38,192 nt of DNA. It comes from Mycobacterium helveticum (GTDB taxonomy: Bacteria; Actinomycetota; Actinomycetes; Mycobacteriales; Mycobacteriaceae). Position 1 is the stretch's first letter. Every line of letters begins with the position of its first letter. Shown piece after piece: positions 24,708 through 33,363 of the stretch. The notes under the pieces were generated by a model, which saw only the letters and a program-made list of their open reading frames with translations, was not told where the DNA came from and made no database searches. The DNA is taken from the NCBI RefSeq assembly GCF_007714205.1, contig NZ_VMQU01000049.1:1-38192 (forward strand), in the 5' to 3' direction. The translations under genes and the position numbers were made by a program.

Positions 24708-25544
24708 ATGAACGAGTCCGCGCAACCCCGGTCGGTCGTCGTCGGCGTCGACGGCTCGCAGGCGGCGCTTCGCGCGGCGTGGTGGGCGGTCGACGAGGCC
24801 GTCAGCCGCGACGTCACCCTGCGCCTGCTCGGCGCGGTCGAGCCGGGTGACACCCCGGACGTCGCGGAGCGGGCGGTCGAGTACGCGATCGCCGCCATCG
24901 AGGCTGCGGGCGCGCCACCGAAAATGGAAACCCGGGTCACCGCCGGGCCCGCGGCCCGGTCGCTGATCCGCGCCTCGGCGTCGGCGGCCCTGCTGTGCGT
25001 GGGCGCCGTCGGGTTGCGTCACTTCCGGCCCGGCCGGGTCGGTTCCACCGCCGCCGCCGTGGCCACGTCGGCGCACTGCCCCGTGGCGATCGTTCGCGGC
25101 CGCGACCACCGGCCCCGCCGGCCCGCCGGTCCCGCCGCGGCGATCGCCGTCGAACTCGGCGGGTTCACCGACAGCGAGGACGCCGAGATCGTGCTGGCCG
25201 CCGCGATCGAGGAGGCCCGGCTGCGCGACGCCGCCCTGCATGCGCTGGTCCGCCGCACCACGGGCGACGCGGGCACCGCGGAGGGGGAAGGCGACCGCCG
25301 GGCGCTGGCCGACCTGGACCGCCGGCTGGCCCGGTGGACACGGCGCTACCCGGACCTGCGGCTGGAACCGGTTGTGGTCCGCGGCGGCCTGCTGGAGTAC
25401 GTGGCCGGTCACCGGCCGGTGCAGCTGGCCGTCGTCGGTGCCCGCAACCGGCAGCGCCTGGCCGAACTCGTCGGGCCGGTCGGCAATGCGAAACTGCAGG
25501 ACGCCGGCTGCTCGCTGCTGGTCGTCAACCGGCGCCATCTCTGA
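24708..25544 (+). CDS. Tandem-domain universal stress protein (Rv2028c-like)
   Basis: A 278-aa protein with two USP domains. Domain 1 ([23 protein letters not shown]) has an intact nucleotide motif, [17 protein letters not shown]. Domain 2 ends [22 protein letters not shown] and GCSLLVVN without the motif. The pattern is close to Rv2028c. It starts 16 nt after the previous USP and ends 83 nt before devR. In this position it completes a four-gene dos operon; whether a second promoter lies before devR is not evident. Confidence 0.88.
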   Translation: MNESAQPRSVVVGVDGSQAALRAAWWAVDEAVSRDVTLRLLGAVEPGDTPDVAERAVEYAIAAIEAAGAPPKMETRVTAGPAARSLIRASASAALLCVGAVGLRHFRPGRVGSTAAAVATSAHCPVAIVRGRDHRPRRPAGPAAAIAVELGGFTDSEDAEIVLAAAIEEARLRDAALHALVRRTTGDAGTAEGEGDRRALADLDRRLARWTRRYPDLRLEPVVVRGGLLEYVAGHRPVQLAVVGARNRQRLAELVGPVGNAKLQDAGCSLLVVNRRHL

Positions 25545-25627
25545 GCGCTGACGACGGTCGCGATATGGGATATTGGGTCGGTGGTCGGTCGATGACCCGC
25601 CCGCGCGGCCGGCAGGAAGGACTCGCA

Positions 25628-26293
25628 ATGGTCAAGGTTTTCCTGGTCGACGACCACGAGGTGGTGCGCCGCGGCCTTGCCGACCTGCTCGCCTCCGACC
25701 CCGAGCTGGAGATCGTCGGCGAAGCCGGCTCGGTCTCGGAGGCGAAGGCCCGGATACCGGCGCTGCAGCCCGACGTCGCCGTGCTCGATGTGCGCCTGCC
25801 CGACGGCAACGGCATCGAGCTGTGCCGCGACCTGGTGTCGGATCACCCGGACCTGCGCTGCCTGATGCTGACGTCGTTCACCTCCGACGAGGCCATGCTC
25901 GAGGCCATCCTGGCCGGCGCCAGCGGCTATGTCGTCAAGGACATCAAGGGCATGGAGCTGGCGCATGCCATCAAGGAGGTGGGCGCCGGCAAGTCCCTGC
26001 TGGACAACCGGGCGGCCGCCGCGCTGATGGCCAAGCTGCGCGGCGCGGCCGAGCGCGAAGACCCGCTGTCCGGGCTGACCGAACAGGAGCGCACCCTGCT
26101 CGGGCTGCTCAGCGAGGGGCTGACCAACAGGCAGATCGCCGCCCGGATGTTCCTCGCCGAGAAGACGGTGAAGAACTACGTGTCCCGGCTGCTGGCGAAA
26201 CTGGGCATGGAGCGGCGCACCCAGGCGGCGGTGTTCGCGTCGAAACTGGATCGGCGTTCGGGCGCGCGACCGGCGCAGACGCCGACCGATTGA
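25628..26293 (+). CDS. devR: DevR/DosR hypoxia response regulator
   Basis: A 221-aa NarL-family regulator, nearly collinear with M. tuberculosis DosR (217 aa). Receiver domain: D8/D9, phosphoacceptor D54 ([13 protein letters not shown]), T82 and K104. C-terminal LuxR-type helix-turn-helix: [21 protein letters not shown] followed by [20 protein letters not shown], with DNA-contact residues K179, K182 and N183, and T198 conserved. ATG 25628 follows AGGAAGGA. The conserved DNA-reading helix predicts the same GGGAC-N4-GTCCC box, which is found at many promoters in this window. It is followed by its sensor kinase gene after 123 nt. Confidence 0.97.
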   Translation: MVKVFLVDDHEVVRRGLADLLASDPELEIVGEAGSVSEAKARIPALQPDVAVLDVRLPDGNGIELCRDLVSDHPDLRCLMLTSFTSDEAMLEAILAGASGYVVKDIKGMELAHAIKEVGAGKSLLDNRAAAALMAKLRGAAEREDPLSGLTEQERTLLGLLSEGLTNRQIAARMFLAEKTVKNYVSRLLAKLGMERRTQAAVFASKLDRRSGARPAQTPTD

Positions 26294-26416
26294 CCGGCGC
26301 CCCCGCGGCGGAATCGGGCTAAGCTGCCCACAGGCATCCCATGCCGGGCGGCGCGTCGCCGCTGCTCCCCGGCGCACGCTGCCGGATGACTGTTCTTGTC
26401 TGGAGGTGTCGGGTCA

Positions 26417-28126
26417 GTGGCTGGCGAGGAACGCGGCTCGGCTTTCGCCAGGCTGGGTCGGCGCGGGCTGGTCGGCAGGATGCACGAGCAGCTCGACGAG
26501 TTGCTGGCCGCGCGCGACCAGATGGAGCAGCTGCTGCGCGTCATCGTCGAGATCGGTGCCGGCCTGGACCTGGACGCCACCCTGCGCCGCATCATCGCGG
26601 CGGCCCGGGAACTGACCTCCGCCCCCTACGGCGCCCTGGCCATCCGGGATTCCGGCGGCAACCTGGTCTCGTTCGTCCACGCGGGGCTCGACGAGGAGAC
26701 GGCCGCGCGCATCGGACACCTGCCGGTCGGTAAGGGCCTGCTCAGCCTGTCGCTGATGGACACGCCCGTGCTCCGGATGGACGACCTGACCACGCACCCG
26801 GCCGCCGTCGGGTTCCCCGAGCACCACCCGCCCATGCGGGCCTTCCTCGCCGTGCCCATCACGATCCGGGAGACCCTGTTCGGCAACCTCTATCTCACCC
26901 ACGACGACCCGGCGCGGCTGTTCTCCGAATCCGACGAGGTCGCCGCCCGCGCGCTGGCGTTCGCGGCGGCGGTCGCCATCGACAACGCGCAGGTTTTCGA
27001 ACGCGAGCGCACGGCCGTCAAGTGGATGGAGGCCAGCCGCGAGATCACCACCGCGCTGCTGTCCAGCACCGAGCCGCACCGGCGCCCGCTGCACCTGATC
27101 GCCGAAAGCGCGCGGGCCCTGACCGGCGCCGAGCAGGCGATCGTGCTCGTCCCGGCCGACGCCGACGTCCCCCGCGACGAAGTCGACATGCTGGTGGTCT
27201 CGGCCGCCGTGGGAGTCCACGCCGCCGACGTGATGGGCCAGCAGATCCCGGTGGACACCTCGACCTCCGGCAGCGCCTTCCGGTCCGGGGAACCGGTCAT
27301 CACCGAGTCGCTGCGGTACCCGATCCAGGCGTTCACCGACGTGGGGCAGCGCCCGGCGATCGTCATGCCGCTGCGCGCCCACGACGAGGTGGTCGGCGTG
27401 CTCGCGATCGCCCGCGGCGCCGATCAGCCGCCCTTCGACGAGAGCTACCTCGGCCTGGTCAGCGATTTCGCCACCCACGCCGCGATGGCCCTGGTGCTGG
27501 CGTCGGCCCGCGACGACGCGCGTCGGCTGACCATCCTGGCCGAGCGCGAGCGCATCGCCCACGACCTGCACGACCACGTCATCCAGCGGCTGTTCGCGGC
27601 GGGCATGGACCTGCAGGGCACGCTGGCCCGGGCGCGTTCGCCCGAGGTCGCCGACCGGCTCAACCGCACGCTCGACGATCTGCAGACCATCATCGAGGAG
27701 ATCCGGACGACGATCTTCCAGCTGAAGACCCCGGCGGGCAAGAACGGCGACTTCCGGCACCGCATCGGGCGCGTGATCGCCGACCTGACCGAGAACCGGG
27801 ACGTCGTCACCACCGTGCGCATGCACGGGCCGATGACCGCGGTGGACGGCGAACTGGCCGACCACGCCGAAGCGGTCGCCGCGGAGGCCATCAGCAATTC
27901 CCTGCGCCACTCCGGGGCGTCGCGGCTGACCGTCGAGGTCAGCGTCGGCGACATGTTCGTCCTCGACGTCGCCGACAACGGTTGCGGCATCCCCGCCGAC
28001 AACGACCGCAGCAGCGGGCTTTCCAACATGAAACGCCGCGCCGAGCAACTCGGCGGCGCCTGCGAGGTCACCAGTTCGCCCGAGGGCGGCGCCCGGGTCC
28101 ACTGGGTGGCCCCGCTGACGGGTTAG
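26417..28126 (+). CDS. devS: DevS/DosT-type heme sensor histidine kinase
   Basis: A 569-aa soluble kinase with two GAF domains (about residues 48-195 and 220-365), a dimerisation/phosphoacceptor helix (DLHDHVIQRLF, H385) and a C-terminal ATPase domain (VADNGCGIP, GLSNMKRRAEQLGG). In GAF-A, H137 (EHHPPM) aligns with the heme-ligating H149 of M. tuberculosis DosS and Y159 (FGNLYL) with Y171. The residue aligned with DosS E87 is A75 (YGALAI), as small as DosT's G85. GTG 26417 is chosen because GGAGG lies 10 nt upstream; TAAGCT at 26319-26324 may be a local -10. It phosphorylates DevR under low oxygen, NO or CO. Confidence 0.95.
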   Translation: MAGEERGSAFARLGRRGLVGRMHEQLDELLAARDQMEQLLRVIVEIGAGLDLDATLRRIIAAARELTSAPYGALAIRDSGGNLVSFVHAGLDEETAARIGHLPVGKGLLSLSLMDTPVLRMDDLTTHPAAVGFPEHHPPMRAFLAVPITIRETLFGNLYLTHDDPARLFSESDEVAARALAFAAAVAIDNAQVFERERTAVKWMEASREITTALLSSTEPHRRPLHLIAESARALTGAEQAIVLVPADADVPRDEVDMLVVSAAVGVHAADVMGQQIPVDTSTSGSAFRSGEPVITESLRYPIQAFTDVGQRPAIVMPLRAHDEVVGVLAIARGADQPPFDESYLGLVSDFATHAAMALVLASARDDARRLTILAERERIAHDLHDHVIQRLFAAGMDLQGTLARARSPEVADRLNRTLDDLQTIIEEIRTTIFQLKTPAGKNGDFRHRIGRVIADLTENRDVVTTVRMHGPMTAVDGELADHAEAVAAEAISNSLRHSGASRLTVEVSVGDMFVLDVADNGCGIPADNDRSSGLSNMKRRAEQLGGACEVTSSPEGGARVHWVAPLTG

Positions 28127-28163
28127 TGACCAGGGCCGACCGCTGACCAACGACGGGCGGATG

Positions 28164-28207
28164 AGGCCCAACGGCCCCTGTCCGGGCGGGCCGCGCCGTA
28201 ATAGTGT
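28164..28207 (+). promoter_or_regulatory. DosR-type promoter of the USP at 28257
   Basis: AGGCCCAACGGCCC (28164-28177) is almost identical to the proximal box at 23845. TAGTGT (28202-28207) follows after 24 nt. A weak distal site (CTGACCAACGACGG, 28143-28156) lies 21 bp upstream. Confidence 0.65.
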
Positions 28208-28256
28208 CAGGGATCTTCAGCGACCACGCGGTGGAATGGGCGGCGAGGAGTGCGAC

Positions 28257-29129
28257 ATGACGGACAGGTCAACGGAATTCGGTGTGCTGGTGGGCGTCGA
28301 CGGATCGGCGGCATCCGATGCGGCCGTGGCCTGGGGGGCCCGCGAGGCCGCCCTGCACCGACTGCCCGTCACCCTGTTCCACGCCGTGCAGCCCGTCGTC
28401 GTCGGATGGCCGGTCGGCCAGCTGTATGCCGACATCCCCGAATGGCAGCAGGAAGAGGCGCAGCGCGTCCTCGAGCAGGCCCGCGCGGCGGTGCCGACCG
28501 GCCCGGGCGGTGCCGAGCCGCCCGGGATACGCACGCAGCTGGTGTATTCCGGCGTGGTGCCGGCCCTGGTCGACGCCTCGGCGGGCGCGCGGATGGTCGT
28601 GGCCGGCAGCCAGGGGATGAGCGCGCTGGGGCGCCTGCTGCTGGGTTCGGTGACCGCGGGTCTGCTCCATTACGCGCGCTGCCCGGTCGCGGTCATCCGT
28701 TCCGGTGCCGCCCCCGATCCCGGCTTGCCGGTGCTGCTCGGGATCGACGGGTCGCCCGCATCGGAGGAGGCGACGGCCCTGGCCTTCGAGGAGGCCTCCC
28801 GCCGCGGTGTCGGGCTGGTGGCGCTGCACGTCTGGAGCGACGTCGCGGTGTTCCCGATCCTCGGGATGGACTGGCACGAAAGGGAAGCCGAAGGCCAGGA
28901 GATCCTCGCCGAGCGACTGGCCGGCTGGCAGGAACGGTATCCCGACGTGCGCGTCGAGCGAAAGCTGTTCTGCGACAAGCCCGCCCATTGGCTGCTGCAG
29001 GAATCGGAACGCGCTCAACTGGTCGTGGTCGGCAGCCGGGGCCGCGGCGGCTTCCCCGGCATGCTGCTGGGTTCGGTGAGCTCGGCCGTGGCGCAGTCGG
29101 CGCGGGTGCCGGTGATCGTCGTGCGCTGA
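28257..29129 (+). CDS. Tandem-domain universal stress protein (Rv2005c/Rv2623 type)
   Basis: A 290-aa protein with two complete USP domains. Both ATP motifs are intact: AGSQGMSALGRLLLGSV and VGSRGRGGFPGMLLGSV, each G-2x-G-9x-GS. The second domain contains the conserved RLAGWQERYPDV. This type includes M. tuberculosis Rv2623, an ATP-binding growth regulator, and Rv2005c. GGCGAGGAG precedes ATG 28257. It looks monocistronic: its 3' end converges on the minus-strand USP 35 nt away. Confidence 0.9.
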   Translation: MTDRSTEFGVLVGVDGSAASDAAVAWGAREAALHRLPVTLFHAVQPVVVGWPVGQLYADIPEWQQEEAQRVLEQARAAVPTGPGGAEPPGIRTQLVYSGVVPALVDASAGARMVVAGSQGMSALGRLLLGSVTAGLLHYARCPVAVIRSGAAPDPGLPVLLGIDGSPASEEATALAFEEASRRGVGLVALHVWSDVAVFPILGMDWHEREAEGQEILAERLAGWQERYPDVRVERKLFCDKPAHWLLQESERAQLVVVGSRGRGGFPGMLLGSVSSAVAQSARVPVIVVR

Positions 29130-29164
29130 CGATCGGTGCCCTCGGCATCTGGACTGCCCGCGCC

Positions 29165-29998
29165 TCAGCGCACGACGAGCACCGAACACCGGCCGCGCCC
29201 GCGCTGACCGGCCGGTCCGACGATCCGGGCGACCTTGTCGGCGTCGGCGGCGCCCACGACCGCGAGCCGGACGGATTCCTGGGTGTGGGCCAGGAACTCG
29301 GCGGCGCCGCGCCGCGCGGCGGCCGGCATCACGTGCACCTCGGGATAACGGGAGACCCACGGCCCGAGCCGATGATCGAGCTGGCGGTAGGGGATCTCAC
29401 CGAGTCCCCACCGCCACGCGCCCATTGCCAGCACCGGCGCCCCCCGCAGCCGCGCCTCGCGGAATCCGTGCTCGAGCACCGCGTCGTTGCCGGGGGAGTC
29501 GTCGACGACAACGGCGACATATCCGGACTCCGGCGCGGACTCCGGCGCGGAGCCCGGTTCGGCGGCGTCGCGGTCGCACCGGATGATCGCCACCGGGCAC
29601 TGCGCGTGGCGGGCCACGGCGTCGGCGGCCGAGCCGAGGACCTTGCTGGCGATGCGCCCGATGCCCACCGACCCCACACAGACCATCGCCGCGCGCCGCG
29701 ACTCGTGCAGCAGGACGCTTTCCGGTGTCCCGTGCGCGATGTCGCATTCGACCTTCACCTGCTCGCCCAGGCCCTGCAGTGCCGCGTCGGCGGCGCGCAG
29801 CGACGTTTCGGCGTATTCGACGTCGAGGTCGTCGTCCACCGCGTCCCCGTCGGCATGCCGGTCGGGAACGGCGTGCACCAGCCGCAGCGCCATGTTGCGC
29901 CCGACGGCCTCGGTGACCGCCCACCTGGCCGCGTTGATCGCCGCGTCCGAGCCGTCGATACCGACCACGATCCGCTGTGCGGGCTGCGGATGGTCCAT
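29165..29998 (-). CDS. Tandem-domain universal stress protein (Rv3134c/Rv2028c type)
   Basis: A 277-aa protein. Domain 1 (RIVVGIDGSDAAINAARWAVTEA) has an intact nucleotide motif, VGSVGIGRIASKVLGSA. Domain 2 (YVAVVVDDSPGNDAVLEHGFREA) lacks it and ends CSVLVVR. The linker contains APES twice, encoded by a 12-bp repeat at 29525-29557. ATG 29998 is preferred over the longer frame because GGGAGG lies about six bases upstream. It is transcribed away from a DosR-type promoter whose -10 region is copied four times. Confidence 0.88.
   Translation of the reverse strand: MDHPQPAQRIVVGIDGSDAAINAARWAVTEAVGRNMALRLVHAVPDRHADGDAVDDDLDVEYAETSLRAADAALQGLGEQVKVECDIAHGTPESVLLHESRRAAMVCVGSVGIGRIASKVLGSAADAVARHAQCPVAIIRCDRDAAEPGSAPESAPESGYVAVVVDDSPGNDAVLEHGFREARLRGAPVLAMGAWRWGLGEIPYRQLDHRLGPWVSRYPEVHVMPAAARRGAAEFLAHTQESVRLAVVGAADADKVARIVGPAGQRGRGRCSVLVVR
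29525..29557 (-). repeat. 12-bp in-frame repeat in the USP linker
   Basis: GGACTCCGGCGC (plus-strand text) occurs twice exactly, followed by a diverged partial third copy. It encodes Ala-Pro-Glu-Ser repeats between the two USP domains. Confidence 0.85.
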
Positions 29999-30049
29999 CG
30001 CGTCCTCCCGGTCCGTGGGCACCGGGGCGTTTCCCCGGGCCGCCAATTC

Positions 30050-30105
30050 GTGACACTATGCGCGTGTCACTATGTGCGTGACACTATGCGCGTGACACTA
30101 TGCGC
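30050..30105 (-). repeat. 14-bp tandem array x4 containing the -10 region
   Basis: Plus-strand unit GTGACACTATGCGC at 30050, 30064 (two substitutions: GTGTCACTATGTGC), 30078 and 30092. On the minus strand each exact copy carries CATAGTGTCAC, that is, a TAGTGT -10 element and its likely start site. The array lies 52-107 bp upstream of the USP start at 29998. Confidence 0.95.
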
Positions 30106-30159
30106 CGGTTCCCCCGCACGGCAGGGCCGTTCGACCCCCAATCGGCGGGCGATGGTCAC
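30095..30159 (-). promoter_or_regulatory. DosR-type promoter of the minus-strand USP
   Basis: Minus-strand proximal box GGGTCGAACGGCCC (30137-30124) is 23 nt before the first TAGTGT (30100-30095). The distal site, CGGGCGATGGTCAC in plus-strand text (30146-30159), is 22 bp away. Three more copies of the -10 unit follow downstream. Confidence 0.65.
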
Positions 30160-30172
30160 CCGGCGGCGGGCC

Positions 30173-32284
30173 TCACCCGATCTCGACGGTGTGCCCGGGC
30201 AGCAGCTGGTGCACGCGGCCACGGCATTCGACCAAGACCGCTCCGGTGTTCTTCGCCTCGGAGGTCAGCGCGCCCGCCCGTCCACTGATCTTCAGGTGCA
30301 GACGCTGCCCCCGATACAGGAACATCGCCCCGCGATGCCCGGCCCGGCGGGCTTCGGGAAGCCGTCGATACCGGTATTGCAGCAGCGAGCGGGCCACGTT
30401 CGGCAGGCGCACGCTCAGCACCGGGGAGACGAACAGCGAGTCCCAGAAGACGTGCCCCCGATAGGCCTCACCGTGCAGCCCGCGGGCCGGGACCCCGGCG
30501 TCGAGGTCGGCGGGTGCGGCGAGATGGTCTGCAGCAGGTGCACCAGATGCAGCCGGAGCACCCGCAGAGCCACGGTGTGGTCGGACAGCGTTGTCGGACA
30601 GCCCGACGTGGCAGTGTTCCCACAACCGGGCCCACGCCCGGGCGTGCCGATGATGAAGGTCGGCATATCGACCCGCCGCCTCGAGGTGCTGCCGCGCGGC
30701 GCTCGCCGGCTCGGAGATGGCGGCATCCTGCCGGTGAAGATGGTCGCGACCTTCTCCACGGTGACCGGCGCGTATCGCGAGTCGGCCCGCACGTCGTCGG
30801 CCAGACGGTGCTGCGCGCGGCCACCGCGATCGCGATGCGTGATTGCGACGTCCGGGTTCGCAGGATCACCGAGTCGGAGCCCATCTCCTCGATCGCCGAT
30901 TCGGTCAGGTGGATGCTCGACAGCGAACGGTAGCGCTCGACCATGGTGTTGCCCACGGCTCCGTCCAGCAGTGAGCGGAATTCGACTGTGCCCAAACAGT
31001 TCTCGGCGTCGAGCGTGGTCCGCATGGCGACCACGTGGGGCTGGTGCATCGACGCGAACCGCTGCTGGGCCAGCGTCGTGATCTGGCCCGCACTGTCGCG
31101 GAACCGCAGCGTTCGGGTCGGCGTCGCGTGCCGCAGGTCGAATGTCTGCCGATAGGAGAGCAGTTCGACGTCGTCGATGTGAAACCACGCGCCGCCGTTG
31201 ATTCGGAAGGTCAGTGCCAGCCAGTTGGGCAGGTTGACCAGGCTTTCGTTCTCGATCGTGCGGCCCGCGATCACGTCGGCCGGCTCGTTGTAGACGCCGG
31301 CGGCGTACGTGCCCGGGAATGCGACTCGGATGCCGCCGCCTCCGGGGCGCAACCGCGGGTGGCGACATAGCCGTTGCCGACGGTGCACAGCGCTTCGCGC
31401 AGCCGCTCGCTACCGGCGTCGTAGCCCTCGTAGACGAGTTCCCACGGAGCGTCGGGCTCGGCGGCCGCGTCCTGCAGCAACAGCGCGCCCGACGGGCGGT
31501 CGCCGTCCTCGTCGTGGTGCACCACGATCCCCACGCCATCGAATCGGACCGCGTCCAGGGCGTCTTCGTCGGTGATGTCGTCGCCGATACAGATCGGCAG
31601 CACGGCATCGGCCCCGTCGGCCCCGTCGGCCCCGTCGGACCCGTCGGACCGGTCGATGTGGTCGAGGAGCCACTTCAGCGTGGTGCCCCTATCCCAGTCG
31701 ACGGCCGGGCGCAACTCGATGACCTTGCGGCCGGCGCTGACCCGCAGCCCCTCGGAGCGCGCGCGCCCGCGCACCGCCAAGATCACCCGGTCGACATCGT
31801 CGGGACTGGCATTGCGGTAGTGAGCGGCCACCGCAAAGCGCTTGTTTTCCAGCATGATTCCGGGCACGTCGTGCAGAGTCTCCGCCAACCGGGCGGCGGC
31901 GGCCTCGGCGTTCTCGTGGCGGGTCCCGTCCGGTGCGGCCAGTTCGAAACCGTGGCTGCCCGCGTACCACAGTCCGTCGACGCCGACCCGCGCGCGCACG
32001 TCCGCCAGGTCCCGGCCGCTGATCACCGCCACGGGGCAGAGCGCGGACAGCGTGCGCAACGTGTCGGCGGCGCCGTCGACCGGCGTCGCCGCGTCCGGCT
32101 GCGCGACGATCTCCGAGAGCGTGCCGTCGAAGGCGAGGAACACCGCGGGTCGCCGGCCGGCCACCAGTTCCCTGAGCTGGCTGTAGGCCTGGGCGGCGTC
32201 GGCGATGCCCGACAGGGCAGTGCCGGCGGGCCGCACCGAGATCTCCGCGAGGTCGGCGACGACGGTGTCGGCCCCGGCCGACAT
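30173..32284 (-). pseudogene. otsB1: Decayed otsB1 (Rv2006-like trehalose phosphatase/GH65 fusion)
   Basis: Remnant of the large OtsB1 protein (about 1327 aa in M. tuberculosis). The first HAD domain is gone; homology begins near 32330 (GLQRNGHA, then MSAGADTVVADL). The trehalose-phosphatase domain is open (31271-32284) but motif I reads FLAFDGTL, with Ala replacing the nucleophilic Asp of FLDFDGTL. Near 31321 a one-base loss shifts the frame just before FPGTYAAGVYNEPADV of the GH65 N-domain. Further shifts occur between about 30820 and 30520. Near 30320 the text jumps from RRAGHRGAMF to LYRGQRLHLKISG, dropping about 380 residues that include the GH65 catalytic barrel. Neither activity should survive. 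Confidence 0.88.
31610..31654 (-). repeat. 9-bp repeat x5 in the otsB1 remnant
   Basis: Plus-strand GGCCCCGTC three times exactly, then two diverged copies (GGACCCGTC, GGACCGGTC). It encodes an Asp-Gly-Ala/Ser run just before the IGDDITDEDAL motif of the phosphatase domain. Confidence 0.9.
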
Positions 32285-32381
32285 CGGATCTGCGGCATGG
32301 CCGTTGCGCTGCAGACCGATTCGGTCACCCGGGTGACGATGCCACAGGGGCGTCCGCGATCGAACCCGGGCGAACCGATCG

Positions 32382-32446
32382 GGGCCCCTTGTCCACCCGG
32401 TTGAGGACTAAAGCCTCATGTCCGACGGCCTTTCGCGCCATAGCCT
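32382..32446 (+). promoter_or_regulatory. DosR-type promoter of the USP-kinase-KAS-PFK operon
   Basis: Distal GGGCCCCTTGTCCA (32382-32395) and proximal AGGACTAAAGCCTC (32404-32417, within TTGAGGACTAAAGCC) are exactly 22 bp apart. TAGCCT (32441-32446) follows 23 nt after the proximal box. The otsB1 remnant reads away on the other side. Confidence 0.75.
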
Positions 32447-32472
32447 TTTCACCGAGCGAGGGGAGTACGACA

Positions 32473-33359
32473 TGTCCGCACCCGCCAACCGATACGGGAT
32501 ACTGGCCGGCGTCGACGGATCACCCGCGTCCAACGCGGCCGTCTGCTGGGCCGCGCGTGAGGCGGCGCTGCGCCACGTGCCGCTGACCGTGGTGCACATG
32601 GTCAATGCCGCCGTGCCGATGTACCCGCAGTTCCCGCTGTCCTCCGGTGTCTCGGCATGGGAGCAGGAGGAGGGCCGGCGCGTCCTCGAGCACTCGGTCA
32701 AGATCGCCGAAGACGCCGTGCCGGCCGGTCGCAAGATTCCCGTCGCCGGCGAACTCAGGTGCTCGCCGCCGGTGCCGACGCTGGTCGACATGTCCGACGA
32801 CGCGGAGATGCTCGTCCTGGGCAGCCACGGGCGCGGCGCGGCGACGCGGGTCCTGCTGGGCTCGGTCAGCTCGAACGTGGTGCGCGGCGCGCGCTGCCCG
32901 GTCGCGGTGGTCCGCGACGAGGACCCGCTGATGCCCCATCCGGGGCAGGCCCCGGTGTTGGTGGGGGTCGACGGCTCGCCGGCCTCGGAGCTTGCCGTGG
33001 CCATCGCCTTCGACGAGGCGTCCCGGCGGGGCGTGGACCTGCAGGCGCTGCACGCGTGGAGCGACGTCCAGGTCTACGAACTGCCCGGGGTGGACTGGGT
33101 AACGGTCAAGGCCGAAGCCGAGCGCAGCCTCGCCGAACGGCTGGCCGGCTGGCAGGAGCGCTATCCGGACGTCACGGTGCACCGGCTCGTCGAATGTGAC
33201 CGCCCGGCACCGCAGTTGATCGAGAAGTCGGAGGGTGCCCAGTTGGTCGTCGTGGGCAGTCACGGCCGGGGCGGGTTGAGCGGCATGCTGTTGGGGTCGG
33301 TCAGCAACGCCGTCCTGCACTCGGTCCGCATGCCGGTGATCGTGGCGCGGCCGCGTTGA
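32473..33359 (+). CDS. Tandem-domain universal stress protein (Rv2005c-like)
   Basis: A 295-aa protein with two complete USP domains: YGILAGVDGSPASNAAVCWAAREA with LGSHGRGAATRVLLGSV, and VLVGVDGSPASELAVAIAFDEAS with VGSHGRGGLSGMLLGSV. Both ATP motifs are intact. It tracks Rv2005c along its length (AERLAGWQERYPDV, SNAVLHSVRMPVIVAR). ATG 32473 follows GAGGGGAG; an in-frame ATG at 32418 lies upstream of the likely -10 and is rejected. It is first in a five-gene operon; the Rv2005c-Rv2004c order is kept with the next gene 4 nt away. Confidence 0.92.
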
Positions 33360-33363
33360 GGCC

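Noticed and set aside
30050..30105. CRISPR array
   Set aside because: The 14-bp units are directly adjacent without spacers, and no cas genes are present.
28250..31081. A 943-codon plus-strand frame across two USP genes and the otsB1 remnant
   Set aside because: It is out of frame with the forward USP and antisense to the other genes, with no recognisable domain.
32418..32472. Upstream in-frame ATG as the start of the Rv2005c-like USP
   Set aside because: It lies between the proximal DosR-like box and the predicted -10, so it would be upstream of the transcript.
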